Positions 19,496 to 29,327 of a stretch of 49,406 nt of DNA are shown in pieces (within the stretch, counting starts at the first letter, position 1; every line of letters starts with the position of its first letter). The notes beneath the pieces were generated by a model. The model was given only the letters and a program-made list of their open reading frames with translations, did no database searches and was not told the DNA's origin. The position numbers and the translations under genes are program-made. Source of the stretch: an uncultured Oceanospirillaceae bacterium (GTDB lineage Bacteria > Pseudomonadota > Gammaproteobacteria > Pseudomonadales > Balneatricaceae); NCBI GenBank assembly GCA_937138495.1, contig CAKZPE010000044.1:1-49406 (forward strand), given 5' to 3'.

Positions 19496-22003
19496 ATGGC
19501 AGAAGTCACAGTAACACAACTTGCCGAGGTAGTTGGCGTTCCCGTTGATCGTTTGTTAACGCAAATGGGCGAAGCCGGTATTTCCGGTAAAAAGGAAGGC
19601 TCTAAAGTAAGTGAAGATGAGCGGCAGAAATTGCTGGCTCATCTTAAGCGCAGCCACGGTGAAAAGGCTCAGGGCGAACCTAAGAAAATCACCCTGAAGC
19701 GTAAAACCACCAGTCAGCTGAAGGTTGCCGGTGCATCCGGTAAGAAGACGATTAACGTTGAGGTACGTAAGAAGCGTACATACGTTAAGCGTGATGAGGT
19801 GGAAGATACTTCCGCTAAAGACCAGGAAGCAGCTGCCCGCGCCGCTGAAGAAGCAGAACGCGCCCGTCGCGATGCTGAATTGCAGGCTGCGCAGGAAAAA
19901 CAGCGTGAAGAAGTGCGCAGCAAGCAGGAAGCTGATGCGAAAGCAAAAGCTGCTGCAGAAGCGAAAGCTAAGACGGCTAAGGATGCTCCGCGTCCGGCAC
20001 GTGCTGCTGAACCGGCTGCTGATGCTAAGCCTGCTGCGGCGGCGAAGAAAGGCCGTGAAAAGCCTGCCTTCCGCAATGAAAGCAAGCCTGCTGGCGGTAA
20101 CAAGTCCGGTAATAAGCGTCTGTCCCGTAAGGGCGGTAATGCAGGCCGTAACGACCGTGATAACCGCCGTGGCGGCAAGCCGGTTCGTAAAGGTATGACC
20201 AGCGATAACGTTCAGGCGTTTGAGAAACCGACTGCACCGGTGGTGCATGAAGTTCAGATTCCTGAATCTATCACGGTTGCAGAACTGGCGAAGAAAATGT
20301 CAGTTAAAGCCGCTGACGTGATTAAGGTGATGTTTAAGATGGGTGCCATGGCAACCATCAACCAGGTGATCGATCAGGACACTGCAACACTGGTTGTAGA
20401 AGAAATGGGTCACACTGCGATTCCTATGCAGGAAAACACCGTTGAAGATCAGCTGATCGAAAGCTCCAGCAACGAAGCGATTGAAGGCGATGCGCAGGAA
20501 CGTGCACCGGTTGTTACCGTTATGGGTCACGTAGACCACGGTAAAACATCCCTGCTGGATTACATTCGTGAAACCCGCGTTGCGGCAGGCGAATCCGGCG
20601 GTATTACGCAGCATATCGGTGCGTATCACGTTGAAACTGACAAAGGTATGGTCAGCTTCCTGGATACACCGGGTCACGCAGCGTTTACCGCAATGCGTGC
20701 CCGTGGTGCTCAGCTGACGGATATCGTTATCCTGGTTGTTGCTGCGGATGACGGTGTAATGCCTCAGACCGAAGAAGCGGTCAATCACGCCCGTGCGGCC
20801 GGTGTTCCACTGGTTATCGCGGTGAACAAGATTGATAAAGAAGAAGCCGATCCGGACCGTGTTAAAAACGAACTGGCTCAGCGTGATGTACTGCCTGAAG
20901 ACTGGGGCGGTGACGTTCAGTTCATTAACGTATCTGCGAAAACCGGTCAGGGCATTGATGACCTGCTGGATGCGGTACTGCTGCAAGCTGAAATTCTTGA
21001 GCTGACAGCGGTTCCTGAAGCGCCGGGCCGTGGTGTTGTTGTTGAATCCCGTCTGGATAAGGGCCGTGGCCCTGTAGCGACTCTGCTGGTACAGAACGGT
21101 ACGCTGAATCAGGGTGATATCGTACTGGCTGGTCTGCAATATGGCCGTGTACGTGCGATGCTGGATGAGAATGGTCGTCCGGTTAAATCTGCTGGCCCGT
21201 CTATTCCTGTTGAGATTCTGGGTCTTGACGGTACGCCAGGTGCCGGTGATGAATTCACCGTGGTTTCCAGCGAGAAGAAGGCACGTGAAGTTGCTCTGTT
21301 CCGTCAGGGTAAATACCGTGAAGTTAAACTGCAGCGTCAGCAGCAGGCTAAACTGGAAAATCTGTTTGCGAATATGCAGGCCGGTGAACAGAAGTCGCTG
21401 AACGTGATCCTGAAGTCTGACGTACGGGGTTCTCTGGAGGCACTGACCGGTGCACTGAATGACCTGAGCACTGACGAAGTTAAAGTGAACATCGTTTCTG
21501 GCGGTGTCGGTGGTATCGCAGAAACAGATGCCAACCTGGCACTGGCGTCCAGCGCTATCATGATCGGCTTTAACGTGCGTGCTGATGTTCAGGCCCGTGC
21601 GGTGATTGAGCGTGAAGAGATCGAGCTGCGTTACTACAGCGTTATCTATGACATCATCGATGATGTTCGTCAGGCGATGACGGGTCTGCTTGCACCTGAA
21701 TTCCGTGAAGAAATCGTCGGTATTGCTGAAGTACGTGATGTCTTCCGTGCGCCGAAGATTGGTGCGGTTGCAGGCTGTATGGTTACCGAAGGTACCGTAT
21801 ACCGTAACAAGCGTATCCGTGTACTGCGTGAAAACGTTGTTATCTATGAAGGTGAGCTGGAATCCCTGCGTCGCTTCAAGGACAACGTTGCTGAAGTACG
21901 TCAGGGTATGGAATGCGGTATCGGCGTTAAGAACTACAACGATGTTAAGGTTGGTGATCAGATCGAAGTCTTCGATTCTGTTGAAATCCAGCGTACTCTG
22001 TAA
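19496..22003 (+). CDS. infB: Translation initiation factor IF-2
   Basis: An 835-aa GTPase that recruits fMet-tRNA to the 30S subunit and promotes subunit joining. It has an N-terminal IF2 subdomain (about 1-50), then a highly charged Ala/Lys/Glu/Arg coiled linker (about 95-240), a second IF2-N domain ([20 protein letters not shown]), the G domain and domains II-IV. G motifs: [36 protein letters not shown] and SAKTG. The start is ATG 19496 after AGGAGAG. Internal starts giving shorter isoforms, known in E. coli, were not resolved here. Confidence 0.98.
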   Translation: MAEVTVTQLAEVVGVPVDRLLTQMGEAGISGKKEGSKVSEDERQKLLAHLKRSHGEKAQGEPKKITLKRKTTSQLKVAGASGKKTINVEVRKKRTYVKRDEVEDTSAKDQEAAARAAEEAERARRDAELQAAQEKQREEVRSKQEADAKAKAAAEAKAKTAKDAPRPARAAEPAADAKPAAAAKKGREKPAFRNESKPAGGNKSGNKRLSRKGGNAGRNDRDNRRGGKPVRKGMTSDNVQAFEKPTAPVVHEVQIPESITVAELAKKMSVKAADVIKVMFKMGAMATINQVIDQDTATLVVEEMGHTAIPMQENTVEDQLIESSSNEAIEGDAQERAPVVTVMGHVDHGKTSLLDYIRETRVAAGESGGITQHIGAYHVETDKGMVSFLDTPGHAAFTAMRARGAQLTDIVILVVAADDGVMPQTEEAVNHARAAGVPLVIAVNKIDKEEADPDRVKNELAQRDVLPEDWGGDVQFINVSAKTGQGIDDLLDAVLLQAEILELTAVPEAPGRGVVVESRLDKGRGPVATLLVQNGTLNQGDIVLAGLQYGRVRAMLDENGRPVKSAGPSIPVEILGLDGTPGAGDEFTVVSSEKKAREVALFRQGKYREVKLQRQQQAKLENLFANMQAGEQKSLNVILKSDVRGSLEALTGALNDLSTDEVKVNIVSGGVGGIAETDANLALASSAIMIGFNVRADVQARAVIEREEIELRYYSVIYDIIDDVRQAMTGLLAPEFREEIVGIAEVRDVFRAPKIGAVAGCMVTEGTVYRNKRIRVLRENVVIYEGELESLRRFKDNVAEVRQGMECGIGVKNYNDVKVGDQIEVFDSVEIQRTL

Positions 22004-22009
22004 GGCGTT

Positions 22010-22441
22010 ATGGCAAGAGATTTTAGTCGTACACAACGAATCGCTGACCAGGTCCAGAAGGAACTGGCTCAGCTGATTCAGCGGGAAATTAAAGACCCGC
22101 GTCTGGGGATGGTAACCATCAGTTATGTGAAGGTTGCTAAAGACCTTGGCTATGCGGATGTTTATGTGACTGTGCTGCCGTTAGGCGGTAAAGATCACGA
22201 TGAAGCCATTACCGAGTCTCTTAAAGTGCTGAACCAGGCGGCAGGCTTCCTGAGAGGGCAGCTTGCACGGTTGGTTAAGTTGCGGGTAATGCCGCAACTG
22301 CGCTTCCATTTTGATGCCAGTGTTGACCGGGGTCGTCGTTTGAACGACCTGATTTTCCAGGCGCGCCGTTCTGATGCCGAACTGTTGGCAGATGATGCGC
22401 CGGAAAGTGATCAGCCCAACCCGGACACGAAAGGGGAGTAA
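22010..22441 (+). CDS. rbfA: 30S ribosome-binding factor RbfA
   Basis: A 143-aa cold-shock ribosome assembly factor with a type II KH-like fold that binds pre-30S particles. Signature segments are RTQRIADQVQKELAQLIQRE, KDPRLGMVTISYVKVAKDL and VKLRVMPQLRFHFDASVDRG. It starts 6 bases after infB and ends 3 bases before truB, so the three are translationally close. Confidence 0.96.
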   Translation: MARDFSRTQRIADQVQKELAQLIQREIKDPRLGMVTISYVKVAKDLGYADVYVTVLPLGGKDHDEAITESLKVLNQAAGFLRGQLARLVKLRVMPQLRFHFDASVDRGRRLNDLIFQARRSDAELLADDAPESDQPNPDTKGE

Positions 22442-22444
22442 TCC

Positions 22445-23401
22445 ATGGCCAGGCGGGCAAAAGGCCGGCCGGTGGATGGTATTTTCCTGCTGGATAAACC
22501 CGGCGGGATTTCCTCTAACCGTGCTCTGCAAATTGTTAAACGTCTCTATGGTGCTGCGAAAGCAGGTCATACCGGTGCGCTGGATCCTCTGGCCACCGGG
22601 ATGTTACCGCTGTGCTTTGGCGAAGCCACCAAATTCTCTCAATTCCTGTTGGATGCGGACAAGCGCTATATCACCACGGCCAAATTAGGCCAGCGTACTG
22701 ATACCAGTGATGCTGATGGTCAGGTGGTGGAAGAGCGGCCGTTACCGGCTGATCTGAGTTTTGCCCGCATAGATGAACTGCTGCAACAGGCGTTCACAGG
22801 TGAAATTACTCAGGTGCCTTCTATGTTTTCGGCGTTAAAGCACAACGGGCAACCGTTGTATAAGCTGGCGCGTCAGGGCATTGAGGTTGAAGTTAAAAGT
22901 CGTCAGGTGACGGTGTACAGCATTGAAGTGCTGGATTTCCGGGGCGATGAAGTTGATCTGGATATTCGCTGCAGCAAGGGCACTTATATTCGTTCGATTG
23001 TGCAGGATATGGGCGAAATGCTCGGCTGTGGAGCGCATGTACAGATGCTGCGCCGCCTGGATTCCGGCCCGTATAAAGCGGCAGATATGATACCGCTGGC
23101 TGAGTTGGAAGCCATGGTTGAAAAAATGACCCCTGAAGTTGATCTGGATGGCATACAAAAGCATCTGGATGGGTTATTATTGCCGCCCTGGAGTCCGGTA
23201 GCGGATACCCCTGAAGTTATTCTTGATGAAACACAGGTTCTGGCGCTGATAAGAGGCCAGAAAGTGCAGTTGGAAACCCATGACGCGCAGGCGCTGGTGC
23301 GGATTCTGACAGAGAATGACGAGTTTCTCGGGATCGGTGAAGTGACTGATGGTGGACGGCTGTTATCCCGCCGTTTACTGAATACCCAGAGCAAAGTTTA
23401 A
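22445..23401 (+). CDS. truB: tRNA pseudouridine(55) synthase
   Basis: A 318-aa enzyme that makes pseudouridine 55 in the T-loop of tRNAs. The catalytic aspartate is Asp47 in HTGALDPLATGMLPLC. KPGGISSN and YDPSM-like elements (QVPSMFSALKHNGQPLY) and CSKGTYIRSIVQDMGEMLG are all conserved. The C-terminal PUA-like domain begins near residue 250. GGGGAGTAATCC precedes the ATG. Confidence 0.97.
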   Translation: MARRAKGRPVDGIFLLDKPGGISSNRALQIVKRLYGAAKAGHTGALDPLATGMLPLCFGEATKFSQFLLDADKRYITTAKLGQRTDTSDADGQVVEERPLPADLSFARIDELLQQAFTGEITQVPSMFSALKHNGQPLYKLARQGIEVEVKSRQVTVYSIEVLDFRGDEVDLDIRCSKGTYIRSIVQDMGEMLGCGAHVQMLRRLDSGPYKAADMIPLAELEAMVEKMTPEVDLDGIQKHLDGLLLPPWSPVADTPEVILDETQVLALIRGQKVQLETHDAQALVRILTENDEFLGIGEVTDGGRLLSRRLLNTQSKV

Positions 23402-23518
23402 ATTTGTTCCGGCCCTGGCCGGAGCATTCTGACGATGGACTGAAAATATGCTCGGTGCATCGCGACTTTAAATCCGGCGGCTACGGCCGTGTGCATATTA
23501 AAAACTGGAGAAAGAAAA

Positions 23519-23788
23519 ATGGCATTATCTGCTGAAAAGAAAGCTGAGATTGTTGCAGAATACGCGCGTGCTGAAGGCGACACTGGTTCCCCTGAAGTTC
23601 AGGTAGCTCTGCTGACTCACAACATCGTTGGTCTGCAGTCTCACTTTAAAGGTCATATCCACGATCACCACTCTCGCCGTGGTCTGATCCGCATGGTAAA
23701 CCAGCGTCGTAAGCTGCTGGACTACCTGAAGGGTAAAGATGCCAGCCGTTACGTCGAGTTGATCGGTCGTTTAGGTCTGCGTCGCTAA
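23519..23788 (+). CDS. rpsO: 30S ribosomal protein S15
   Basis: An 89-aa primary 16S rRNA-binding protein, the normal length. The sequence shows the family core [36 protein letters not shown] and the C-terminal [12 protein letters not shown]. The start is ATG 23519 after GGAGAAAG; the open frame extends 10 codons upstream without support. A perfect TCCGGCC-CT-GGCCGGA dyad lies in the leader at 23408-23423. In E. coli S15 represses its own translation via a leader pseudoknot; I could not verify an equivalent fold here. Confidence 0.98.
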   Translation: MALSAEKKAEIVAEYARAEGDTGSPEVQVALLTHNIVGLQSHFKGHIHDHHSRRGLIRMVNQRRKLLDYLKGKDASRYVELIGRLGLRR

Positions 23789-23797
23789 GATAATGTT

Positions 23798-23832
23798 CCG
23801 GGGTCATCAATCGATGACCCCGGTGCTTTTTA
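23798..23832 (+). terminator. Terminator between rpsO and pnp
   Basis: CCGGGGTCATC pairs perfectly with GATGACCCCGG around a four-base loop, followed by TGCTTTTTA. As in E. coli, some transcription probably reads through into pnp. Confidence 0.85.
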
Positions 23833-23859
23833 CGCCTGTTTAATTGTCGTTTATCAACC

Positions 23860-23908
23860 AGCCTGTACTCTGATAGGCCTTCCCCGAGGGGTTAACAGAG
23901 TACTGGCT
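23860..23908 (+). promoter_or_regulatory. Long stem-loop in the pnp leader (likely RNase III autoregulatory site)
   Basis: AGCC-T-GTACTCTG (23860-23872) pairs with CAGAGTAC-T-GGCT (23896-23908) with a single T-T mismatch, and a small inner CCCC/GGGG stem caps it. It sits about 60 bases before the pnp GTG. In E. coli an RNase III-cut leader stem mediates PNPase autoregulation. The position and length fit; the function here is inferred. Confidence 0.65.
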
Positions 23909-23968
23909 AAAAGAGGCCTGATGACGCGATAAGCGGGCATTTATTGGTTTAGCTTAAGGAAAATTATT

Positions 23969-26071
23969 GTGCCACAAGCAATTACTAAAACGTTTCAGTT
24001 CGGTCAGCACCAGGTAACTCTGGAAACCGGACGTGTAGCACGTCAGGCAACTGGTGCCGTACTGGTCACTATGGCCGGTGTACAGGTACTGTGTACCGTT
24101 GTGGGTGCGAAAAGCGCCCGTGAAGGACAGGATTTCTTCCCGCTGTCTGTTCACTACCAGGAAAAATACTACTCAGTTGGCCGTATCCCGGGTGGCTTCT
24201 TCAAACGTGAAGCCCGTCCGTCTGAGAAAGAAACACTGACGTCCCGTCTGATCGACCGTCCGATCCGTCCACTGTTCCCGAAAGGTTACATGAACGAAGT
24301 TCAGGTCATCTGTACTGTGATGTCTGCAGATAAAGTAAACGATCCTGATATCGCTGCGATGCTGGGTACGTCTGCTGCGCTGGCTATTTCCGGTATCCCT
24401 TTCCAGGGCCCGATCGGTTGTGCACGCGTCGGTTATACCGAAGAAGATGGTTACTCCCTGAACCCTTCTTATGAAGCACTTCAGACATCTATGCTGGACA
24501 TGGTTGTTGCCGGTACGTCTGATGCGGTTCTGATGGTTGAGTCTCAGGCTCAGGAATTGTCTGAAGATGAAATGCTGGGTGCGGTTGTATTCGCCCACGA
24601 AGAAATGCAGGTTGCTATCAGTGCAATCAACGAACTGGTTGCTGAAGCAGGTAAAGAAGCCTGGGTTTGGGAACCGGCTGCGAAGAACGAAACGCTGATC
24701 GAACAGGTACGCGGTGTTGCTGCTGCCGGTGTTGAAGCGGCTTACCAGACTGCAGATAAAATGCAGCGTCAGGCAGCACTGTCTGAAGTTCGCAAGCAGG
24801 CTGTTGCAGCGCTGTGTGAAGGTGAAGACGCGGCATCTGCCGGTGAAGTGGGCGGCATCATCAGCTCACTGGAAAAAGAAATCGTTCGTGGCCGTATCCT
24901 TGACGGTGCTCCACGTATCGATGGCCGTGACACTAAGACCGTTCGTGATATCGAAGTAGAAATCGATGTTCTGACCGGTACCCACGGTTCTTCTCTGTTT
25001 ACCCGTGGTGAAACTCAGTCTGTTGTAACCTGTACGCTGGGTACTGCCCGTGATCAGCAGATCATTGATGCGATTGAAGGCGAGCGTAAAGACCCGTTCA
25101 TGCTTCACTACAACTTCCCTCCATACTCTGTAGGTGAAGCTGGCCGTATCGGTGCAACCGGTCGTCGTGAAATCGGTCATGGCCGTCTGGCGCGTCGCGG
25201 TGTTGCTGCGGTTCTGCCTACTCAGGAAGAATTCCCATACACCATCCGTGTTGTATCTGAGATTACTGAATCTAACGGTTCAAGCTCTATGGCATCTGTA
25301 TGTGGCGCGTCTCTGTCTATGATGGACGCGGGTGTACCTCTGAAAGCGCCTGTTGCGGGTATCGCGATGGGTCTGGTTAAAGAAGGTGAGCGTTTCGCCG
25401 TTCTGACTGACATTCTGGGTGACGAAGATCACCTGGGTGACATGGACTTTAAAGTTGCCGGTACTGAAGCAGGTGTTACTGCGCTGCAGATGGATATCAA
25501 GATCACCGGTATTACCGAAGAGATCATGGATATCGCACTGGAACAGGCATATGAAGCCCGTGCTCACATCCTGAAAGAGATGGGTAAGGTAATCGGTTAC
25601 TCCCGTCCAGAACTGCCGGACAACGCACCTGCAATGACGCTGATCGAGATCAACCCAGAGAAGATCCGTGACGTAATCGGTAAAGGTGGCGCAACTATCC
25701 GTGCCCTGACCGAAGAGACTGGCGCGACTATCGATATCGATGACAGCGGTACTGTACGTATCTACGCAGCTGACAAAGCAGCGGCGAAGATGGCAACTGA
25801 CCGTGTAATCGAAATCACTGCAGAAGCTGAAGTAGGCGCCGTTTACGAAGGTAAGGTTGTACGTATCGAAGAATTCGGTGCATTCGTTAACATCCTGCCG
25901 GGTAAAGACGGTCTGGTTCACATTTCTCAGATCGCTAACAAGCGTATTGAGAAAGTAACTGACTACATCAAGATGGACGATGTCCTGAAAGTTAAGGTTC
26001 TGGATGTTGATGCCCGTGGTCGTATCAAGCTGACTATGCGTGATCTGGAGCAGGACGAGTCTGTAGAATAA
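23969..26071 (+). CDS. pnp: Polyribonucleotide nucleotidyltransferase (PNPase)
   Basis: A 700-aa phosphorolytic 3'-5' exoribonuclease and degradosome component. It has two RNase PH-like domains (start [20 protein letters not shown]; second core [15 protein letters not shown] and [15 protein letters not shown]). The KH domain includes [20 protein letters not shown], and the S1 domain includes [20 protein letters not shown]. It starts at GTG 23969 after AAGGA. The tail ends soon after the S1 domain ([11 protein letters not shown]), so there is no long C-terminal extension. Confidence 0.98.
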   Translation: MPQAITKTFQFGQHQVTLETGRVARQATGAVLVTMAGVQVLCTVVGAKSAREGQDFFPLSVHYQEKYYSVGRIPGGFFKREARPSEKETLTSRLIDRPIRPLFPKGYMNEVQVICTVMSADKVNDPDIAAMLGTSAALAISGIPFQGPIGCARVGYTEEDGYSLNPSYEALQTSMLDMVVAGTSDAVLMVESQAQELSEDEMLGAVVFAHEEMQVAISAINELVAEAGKEAWVWEPAAKNETLIEQVRGVAAAGVEAAYQTADKMQRQAALSEVRKQAVAALCEGEDAASAGEVGGIISSLEKEIVRGRILDGAPRIDGRDTKTVRDIEVEIDVLTGTHGSSLFTRGETQSVVTCTLGTARDQQIIDAIEGERKDPFMLHYNFPPYSVGEAGRIGATGRREIGHGRLARRGVAAVLPTQEEFPYTIRVVSEITESNGSSSMASVCGASLSMMDAGVPLKAPVAGIAMGLVKEGERFAVLTDILGDEDHLGDMDFKVAGTEAGVTALQMDIKITGITEEIMDIALEQAYEARAHILKEMGKVIGYSRPELPDNAPAMTLIEINPEKIRDVIGKGGATIRALTEETGATIDIDDSGTVRIYAADKAAAKMATDRVIEITAEAEVGAVYEGKVVRIEEFGAFVNILPGKDGLVHISQIANKRIEKVTDYIKMDDVLKVKVLDVDARGRIKLTMRDLEQDESVE

Positions 26072-26090
26072 GACTGACTGCTGAAAAGAA

Positions 26091-26112
26091 AAACCCGCTC
26101 CGGCGGGTTTTT
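26091..26112 (+). terminator. Rho-independent terminator after pnp
   Basis: AAACCCGC and GCGGGTTT around TCCG, with seven Ts from the second arm on. It ends the rimP-pnp operon. Confidence 0.92.
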
Positions 26113-26615
26113 TTGTGTCTGTTGATTAGCTGTGCCTGATCTGATCAGGGTGTGTGTTTTTGTTTGAAGGCTGAAAATTGTTGTGGTAGTTCGGATTTGT
26201 GTATCTGTACATGTCTTGTAACGGTGTGCGGTTATAACCTTCTGTATTTTAAGGGATGTATATTGGTCTGTTCTGTTTTTAATATGATCTGGATGTATGT
26301 AGATATTTTTTTATAACTTTATTGTTATTCATGTGCCGCAGATTGGTTTTGTAAAATCTTTGAATTTGTTTGAAAAAATAGAAAATTTTATTCTCAGAAT
26401 GGGGGCTGATTCTGGCGTTCCGAGGAGCGGGGCTGAGATTTTTAACATAGAATTATGACTGGTTGCTCATAGATGTTTGCAGGGGATCCGGCTGACATAG
26501 TCTCTGACCGGAGCCCGGCTCAGGCATTTAACCGAAAGGGCAGATGTACGTTCGCAAAAGGAAGCAGATCTGAACCTATGAGTATTATTTGTGTTTGATC
26601 TCACGGGAGGCTGTG
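26113..26615 (+). other. Long AT-rich leader upstream of the SUOX-fold/GGDEF-EAL operon
   Basis: About 500 bases without a gene. The first 290 bases are clearly more A/T rich than the flanking operons. From about 26400 the composition turns G/C rich, with several short complementary blocks (for example GACCGGAGCCCGGCTC and a CAGATCTG palindrome near 26563). I looked for a c-di-GMP (GEMM), TPP or other riboswitch signature and could not match one. I found no convincing sigma-70 or sigma-54 promoter by eye. Confidence 0.4.
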
Positions 26616-27128
26616 ATGTTGAAGCAAAAATTATGCATATGGTTTATATGCTGTTTCTTTTCTACGGTTCTGTTTGCGCAGGGGCCAGATCTGGCTACGC
26701 CGCAGAGCAAGGTACTGCTGACGCTCGCCGGCAATATTACTGAACATAATGCAGGCAATGTTTTACAGCTGGGCCGTGATCAGCTGCTGCAGTTCCCGCA
26801 ACGTACTATCCGTACTGAAACCCGCTGGACTGAAGGTGTGACTGAATTTAAAGGTCCACTGGTTCGTGATGTATTAACCGCCGCGGGTGCACAGGGAAGT
26901 ATTGTCTCGGCGCTGGCAGCCAATGAATATCAGATAGAGATACCCACAGCCGACTTTGAGTCTTATGACGTGATATTAGCGATCGAGAAAAATGGTGAGC
27001 CGCTGACTGTTCGGACGAAAGGGCCTGTATGGGTTATTTATCCCTGGTCTGAGAATGCGGACCTTGAAAACGGAACCTATTATTCCCGTGCGATCTGGCA
27101 ACTGGTTAAGCTTGAAGTAAATGATTAA
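26616..27128 (+). CDS. PruR-like periplasmic SUOX-fold protein (probable pterin-binding sensor)
   Basis: A 170-aa exported protein: signal peptide at 1-21 (hydrophobic, ending LFA-Q), then a single oxidoreductase molybdopterin-binding (SUOX) type domain. Recognisable elements are FKGPLVRDVLTAAG, KGPVWVIYPW (residues 135-144) and SRAIWQLVKLEV at the end. The mature protein has no cysteine. Where sulfite oxidase-type enzymes, including MsrP in this window (RCVEAWS), carry the molybdenum-ligand Cys, this protein reads TETRWTEG, so redox catalysis is unlikely. The start is ATG 26616 behind GGGAGG; a TTG at 26589 is less likely. It overlaps the GGDEF-EAL gene by 8 bases. This matches the PruR partner of DcpA in Agrobacterium, which binds pterins; function here is inferred. 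Confidence 0.75.
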   Translation: MLKQKLCIWFICCFFSTVLFAQGPDLATPQSKVLLTLAGNITEHNAGNVLQLGRDQLLQFPQRTIRTETRWTEGVTEFKGPLVRDVLTAAGAQGSIVSALAANEYQIEIPTADFESYDVILAIEKNGEPLTVRTKGPVWVIYPWSENADLENGTYYSRAIWQLVKLEVND

Positions 27129-29199
27129 ATCCAGCTCCAAAACTTCAATTATCGTCGCAACGATGATGATTGTGGTGATTATGATCAGTATGTTCAGCTC
27201 ATTCTGGCTGTTCAGACAGATATCCGGCATGCAGGTAGGACCCACCCGCTCAGAGCTGGTGTTTTTCATGCGGCAGTATGAGTATGAGTTGATGCGTACT
27301 GCGGCACATTATGCTGAGGCATATCCGACGCCCCGCTATGAGGGCAGTCAGGAGCGTTTTGATACCTGGTTTAATATTCTCTGGAGCCGGTTAGACAGTA
27401 TTGAGTCTGGCCGTTTAGGTATCGAAGCTGTTACAGATGGTTTCGATATAGTAAAGCTGCAGACCTCCGTTGTGTATATCGACAGTGTTCTGTACGGAAG
27501 CAAAGCCCCGTCTTATGACGATACCGAGAGTGTCCGCCGGCTGTTTAAACAACTGATAGAAGAGTCTCACGAGTATCAGCAGGACCGTGATTTTCTTAAC
27601 CGCGAAGTTGCCTTAGAACGGCAAATGAAATCATACGTATCTTACCGAAACTCGCTGGTACTCAGCGTAATCGCCCTGATTCTTGGATTGATTGTTGCGG
27701 TGTATCTGTTTCGCAATAATAAACGCCTGCTGGATATGCAGGCTGGTCTTGAGGACAGGGTTGAGCAGCGAACCCATGAGCTGATGCTGAGCAATATCAG
27801 CCTGAAAAGTGAAATTAAAGAACGTTATAAGGTTGAAGAGCAGCTGCGAAACAGTCAACTGATCGCAGAAGAAGCCAAGGAAAGGGTTGAATACCAGGCG
27901 AATTTTGATTCCCTGACAAAGCTGGCGAACCGGAATTTATTTGAGGACCGCTTTTCACAGGCAATTGCCCGTGCCCGTCGTGACGGTCGTCAGGTAGCGT
28001 TATTGTTTCTTGATCTGGACCGCTTTAAACATATCAACGATACCCTGGGGCATTCCGTGGGGGATGAATTGTTACAGGAAGCGTCTGGCCGGATTCTGAG
28101 TGTGCTGCGAGAAAGTGATACTGCCTCACGGTTTGGAGGAGATGAGTTTGCAGTTGTGCTGCCGGATGTCCGGGATCCGCTGGTGATTGAGCATATAGTT
28201 GGCCGCATTCTGGATCAGCTTTCCATGCCATACCGGTTAGACGGTAATGATGCCTTTGTGTCTGCCAGTATCGGCGTGACAATTTTTCCGAATGACGGTG
28301 ACAGCACCGGCACTTTACTGCGTAAAGCAGACAGCGCCATGTATAAGGCTAAAGAGCGCGGCCGTAATAATTTTCAGTTCTTTACTCCGCAGATGGATAT
28401 CGAAGCCCATGACCGGCGTAAGCTGGAGGCGGCCCTGTATGATGCGCTGGAGCACAACGAATTTATGCTTAATTATCAGCCGGTATTTAATCCGCATACC
28501 GGTCGTCTGGTAGGGGCTGAGGCCCTGATTCGCTGGTATGACCATGAGAATAGTTTTGTGGCTCCGGACGTCTTTATACCGCTAGCCGAAGAAATTGGTT
28601 TGATCGTTCCAATCGGTGAATGGGTCCTGCGTGAAGCGTGTCGGGAAGCGGTAAGCTGGAAAGAAAACAGTGGCTTACCGTTACATCTGGCGGTGAATAT
28701 GTCATATCGACAGTTCCAGAAGCAGAATGTAGCGGCAATGGTTGCGGAGGTTTTGGCTGAAACCGGACTGGAGCCCGACCGGCTGGTACTGGAAATTACA
28801 GAAGGCCTGATGATGGCCGACGACCAGGGGATTCATGAGCAGCTGGAGAATATTCGTCAGCAGGGCGTCAGCCTCGCCATTGACGATTTCGGTACCGGTT
28901 ACTCTTCATTGAGTTATCTTAAGAAATTCCCGATTAACATTCTCAAAATTGATCGCTCGTTTGTGAAAGACTTGACGGTTGATCCGGATGATGACGAACT
29001 GGTCAAAGGCATACTGTCGATGGCGCAAAGCCTTAAGTTACAGGTTGTGGCTGAAGGGGTTGAGAGTCAGCAACAGGAAGCGTTTCTGGTCAGTAACCAG
29101 TGTTTGTTTACACAGGGGTATTATTACAGTCGGCCACTGTCTCAGCCTGATTTTGAGCGTTATCTGCTGCAATCTGCAGAAGCTTACCGAAGCGCCTGA
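27121..29199 (+). CDS. DcpA-like dual GGDEF-EAL membrane protein
   Basis: A 692-aa c-di-GMP enzyme. TM1 at about 9-31, a periplasmic helical region at 32-177, TM2 at 178-198, a coiled coil at about 205-260, GGDEF at about 262-425 and EAL at about 435-690. The active site GGDEF (339-343) is intact, with an inhibitory I-site R330-x-x-D333 five residues before it. The EAL domain keeps all key residues: E467 of EAL, N526, E558, DD588-589, K609 and E646. Both synthesis and hydrolysis are therefore possible. Its ATG overlaps the end of the upstream periplasmic protein gene, indicating translational coupling; that protein probably contacts the periplasmic loop. No PAS, HAMP or GAF domain is apparent. 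Confidence 0.93.
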   Translation: MIKSSSKTSIIVATMMIVVIMISMFSSFWLFRQISGMQVGPTRSELVFFMRQYEYELMRTAAHYAEAYPTPRYEGSQERFDTWFNILWSRLDSIESGRLGIEAVTDGFDIVKLQTSVVYIDSVLYGSKAPSYDDTESVRRLFKQLIEESHEYQQDRDFLNREVALERQMKSYVSYRNSLVLSVIALILGLIVAVYLFRNNKRLLDMQAGLEDRVEQRTHELMLSNISLKSEIKERYKVEEQLRNSQLIAEEAKERVEYQANFDSLTKLANRNLFEDRFSQAIARARRDGRQVALLFLDLDRFKHINDTLGHSVGDELLQEASGRILSVLRESDTASRFGGDEFAVVLPDVRDPLVIEHIVGRILDQLSMPYRLDGNDAFVSASIGVTIFPNDGDSTGTLLRKADSAMYKAKERGRNNFQFFTPQMDIEAHDRRKLEAALYDALEHNEFMLNYQPVFNPHTGRLVGAEALIRWYDHENSFVAPDVFIPLAEEIGLIVPIGEWVLREACREAVSWKENSGLPLHLAVNMSYRQFQKQNVAAMVAEVLAETGLEPDRLVLEITEGLMMADDQGIHEQLENIRQQGVSLAIDDFGTGYSSLSYLKKFPINILKIDRSFVKDLTVDPDDDELVKGILSMAQSLKLQVVAEGVESQQQEAFLVSNQCLFTQGYYYSRPLSQPDFERYLLQSAEAYRSA

Positions 29200-29281
29200 T
29201 ACCGGTTGTATTTGTTTGGTCGCTGCCCGACAGGTATCTGGTTGAGAGGTGCAGAGGCTTTCTGCGTATGGGCTAGACAAT

Positions 29282-29312
29282 AAAAAAGAGCGGCATATGC
29301 CGCTCTTTTTTT
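29282..29312. terminator. Bidirectional terminator between the GGDEF-EAL gene and bamD
   Basis: AAAAAAGAGCGGCA and TGCCGCTCTTTTTT form a fully complementary hairpin with T-runs on both strands. It serves two convergent genes. Confidence 0.93.
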
Positions 29313-29327
29313 ACCTCTCAGCCCGGA

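Noticed and set aside
20300..22036. Long antisense open frame opposite infB (about 578 codons)
   Set aside because: Same cause: highly biased codons of infB leave the complementary frame open. No recognisable domain.
26400..26600. Possible c-di-GMP or TPP riboswitch before the GGDEF-EAL operon
   Set aside because: I saw isolated words (for example CTGAGA) but not the ordered conserved core of either class.
26616..27128. Catalytic molybdopterin oxidoreductase
   Set aside because: The metal-ligand cysteine is absent and there is no Tat signal, unlike MsrP at 38602. The signal peptide is of the Sec type.
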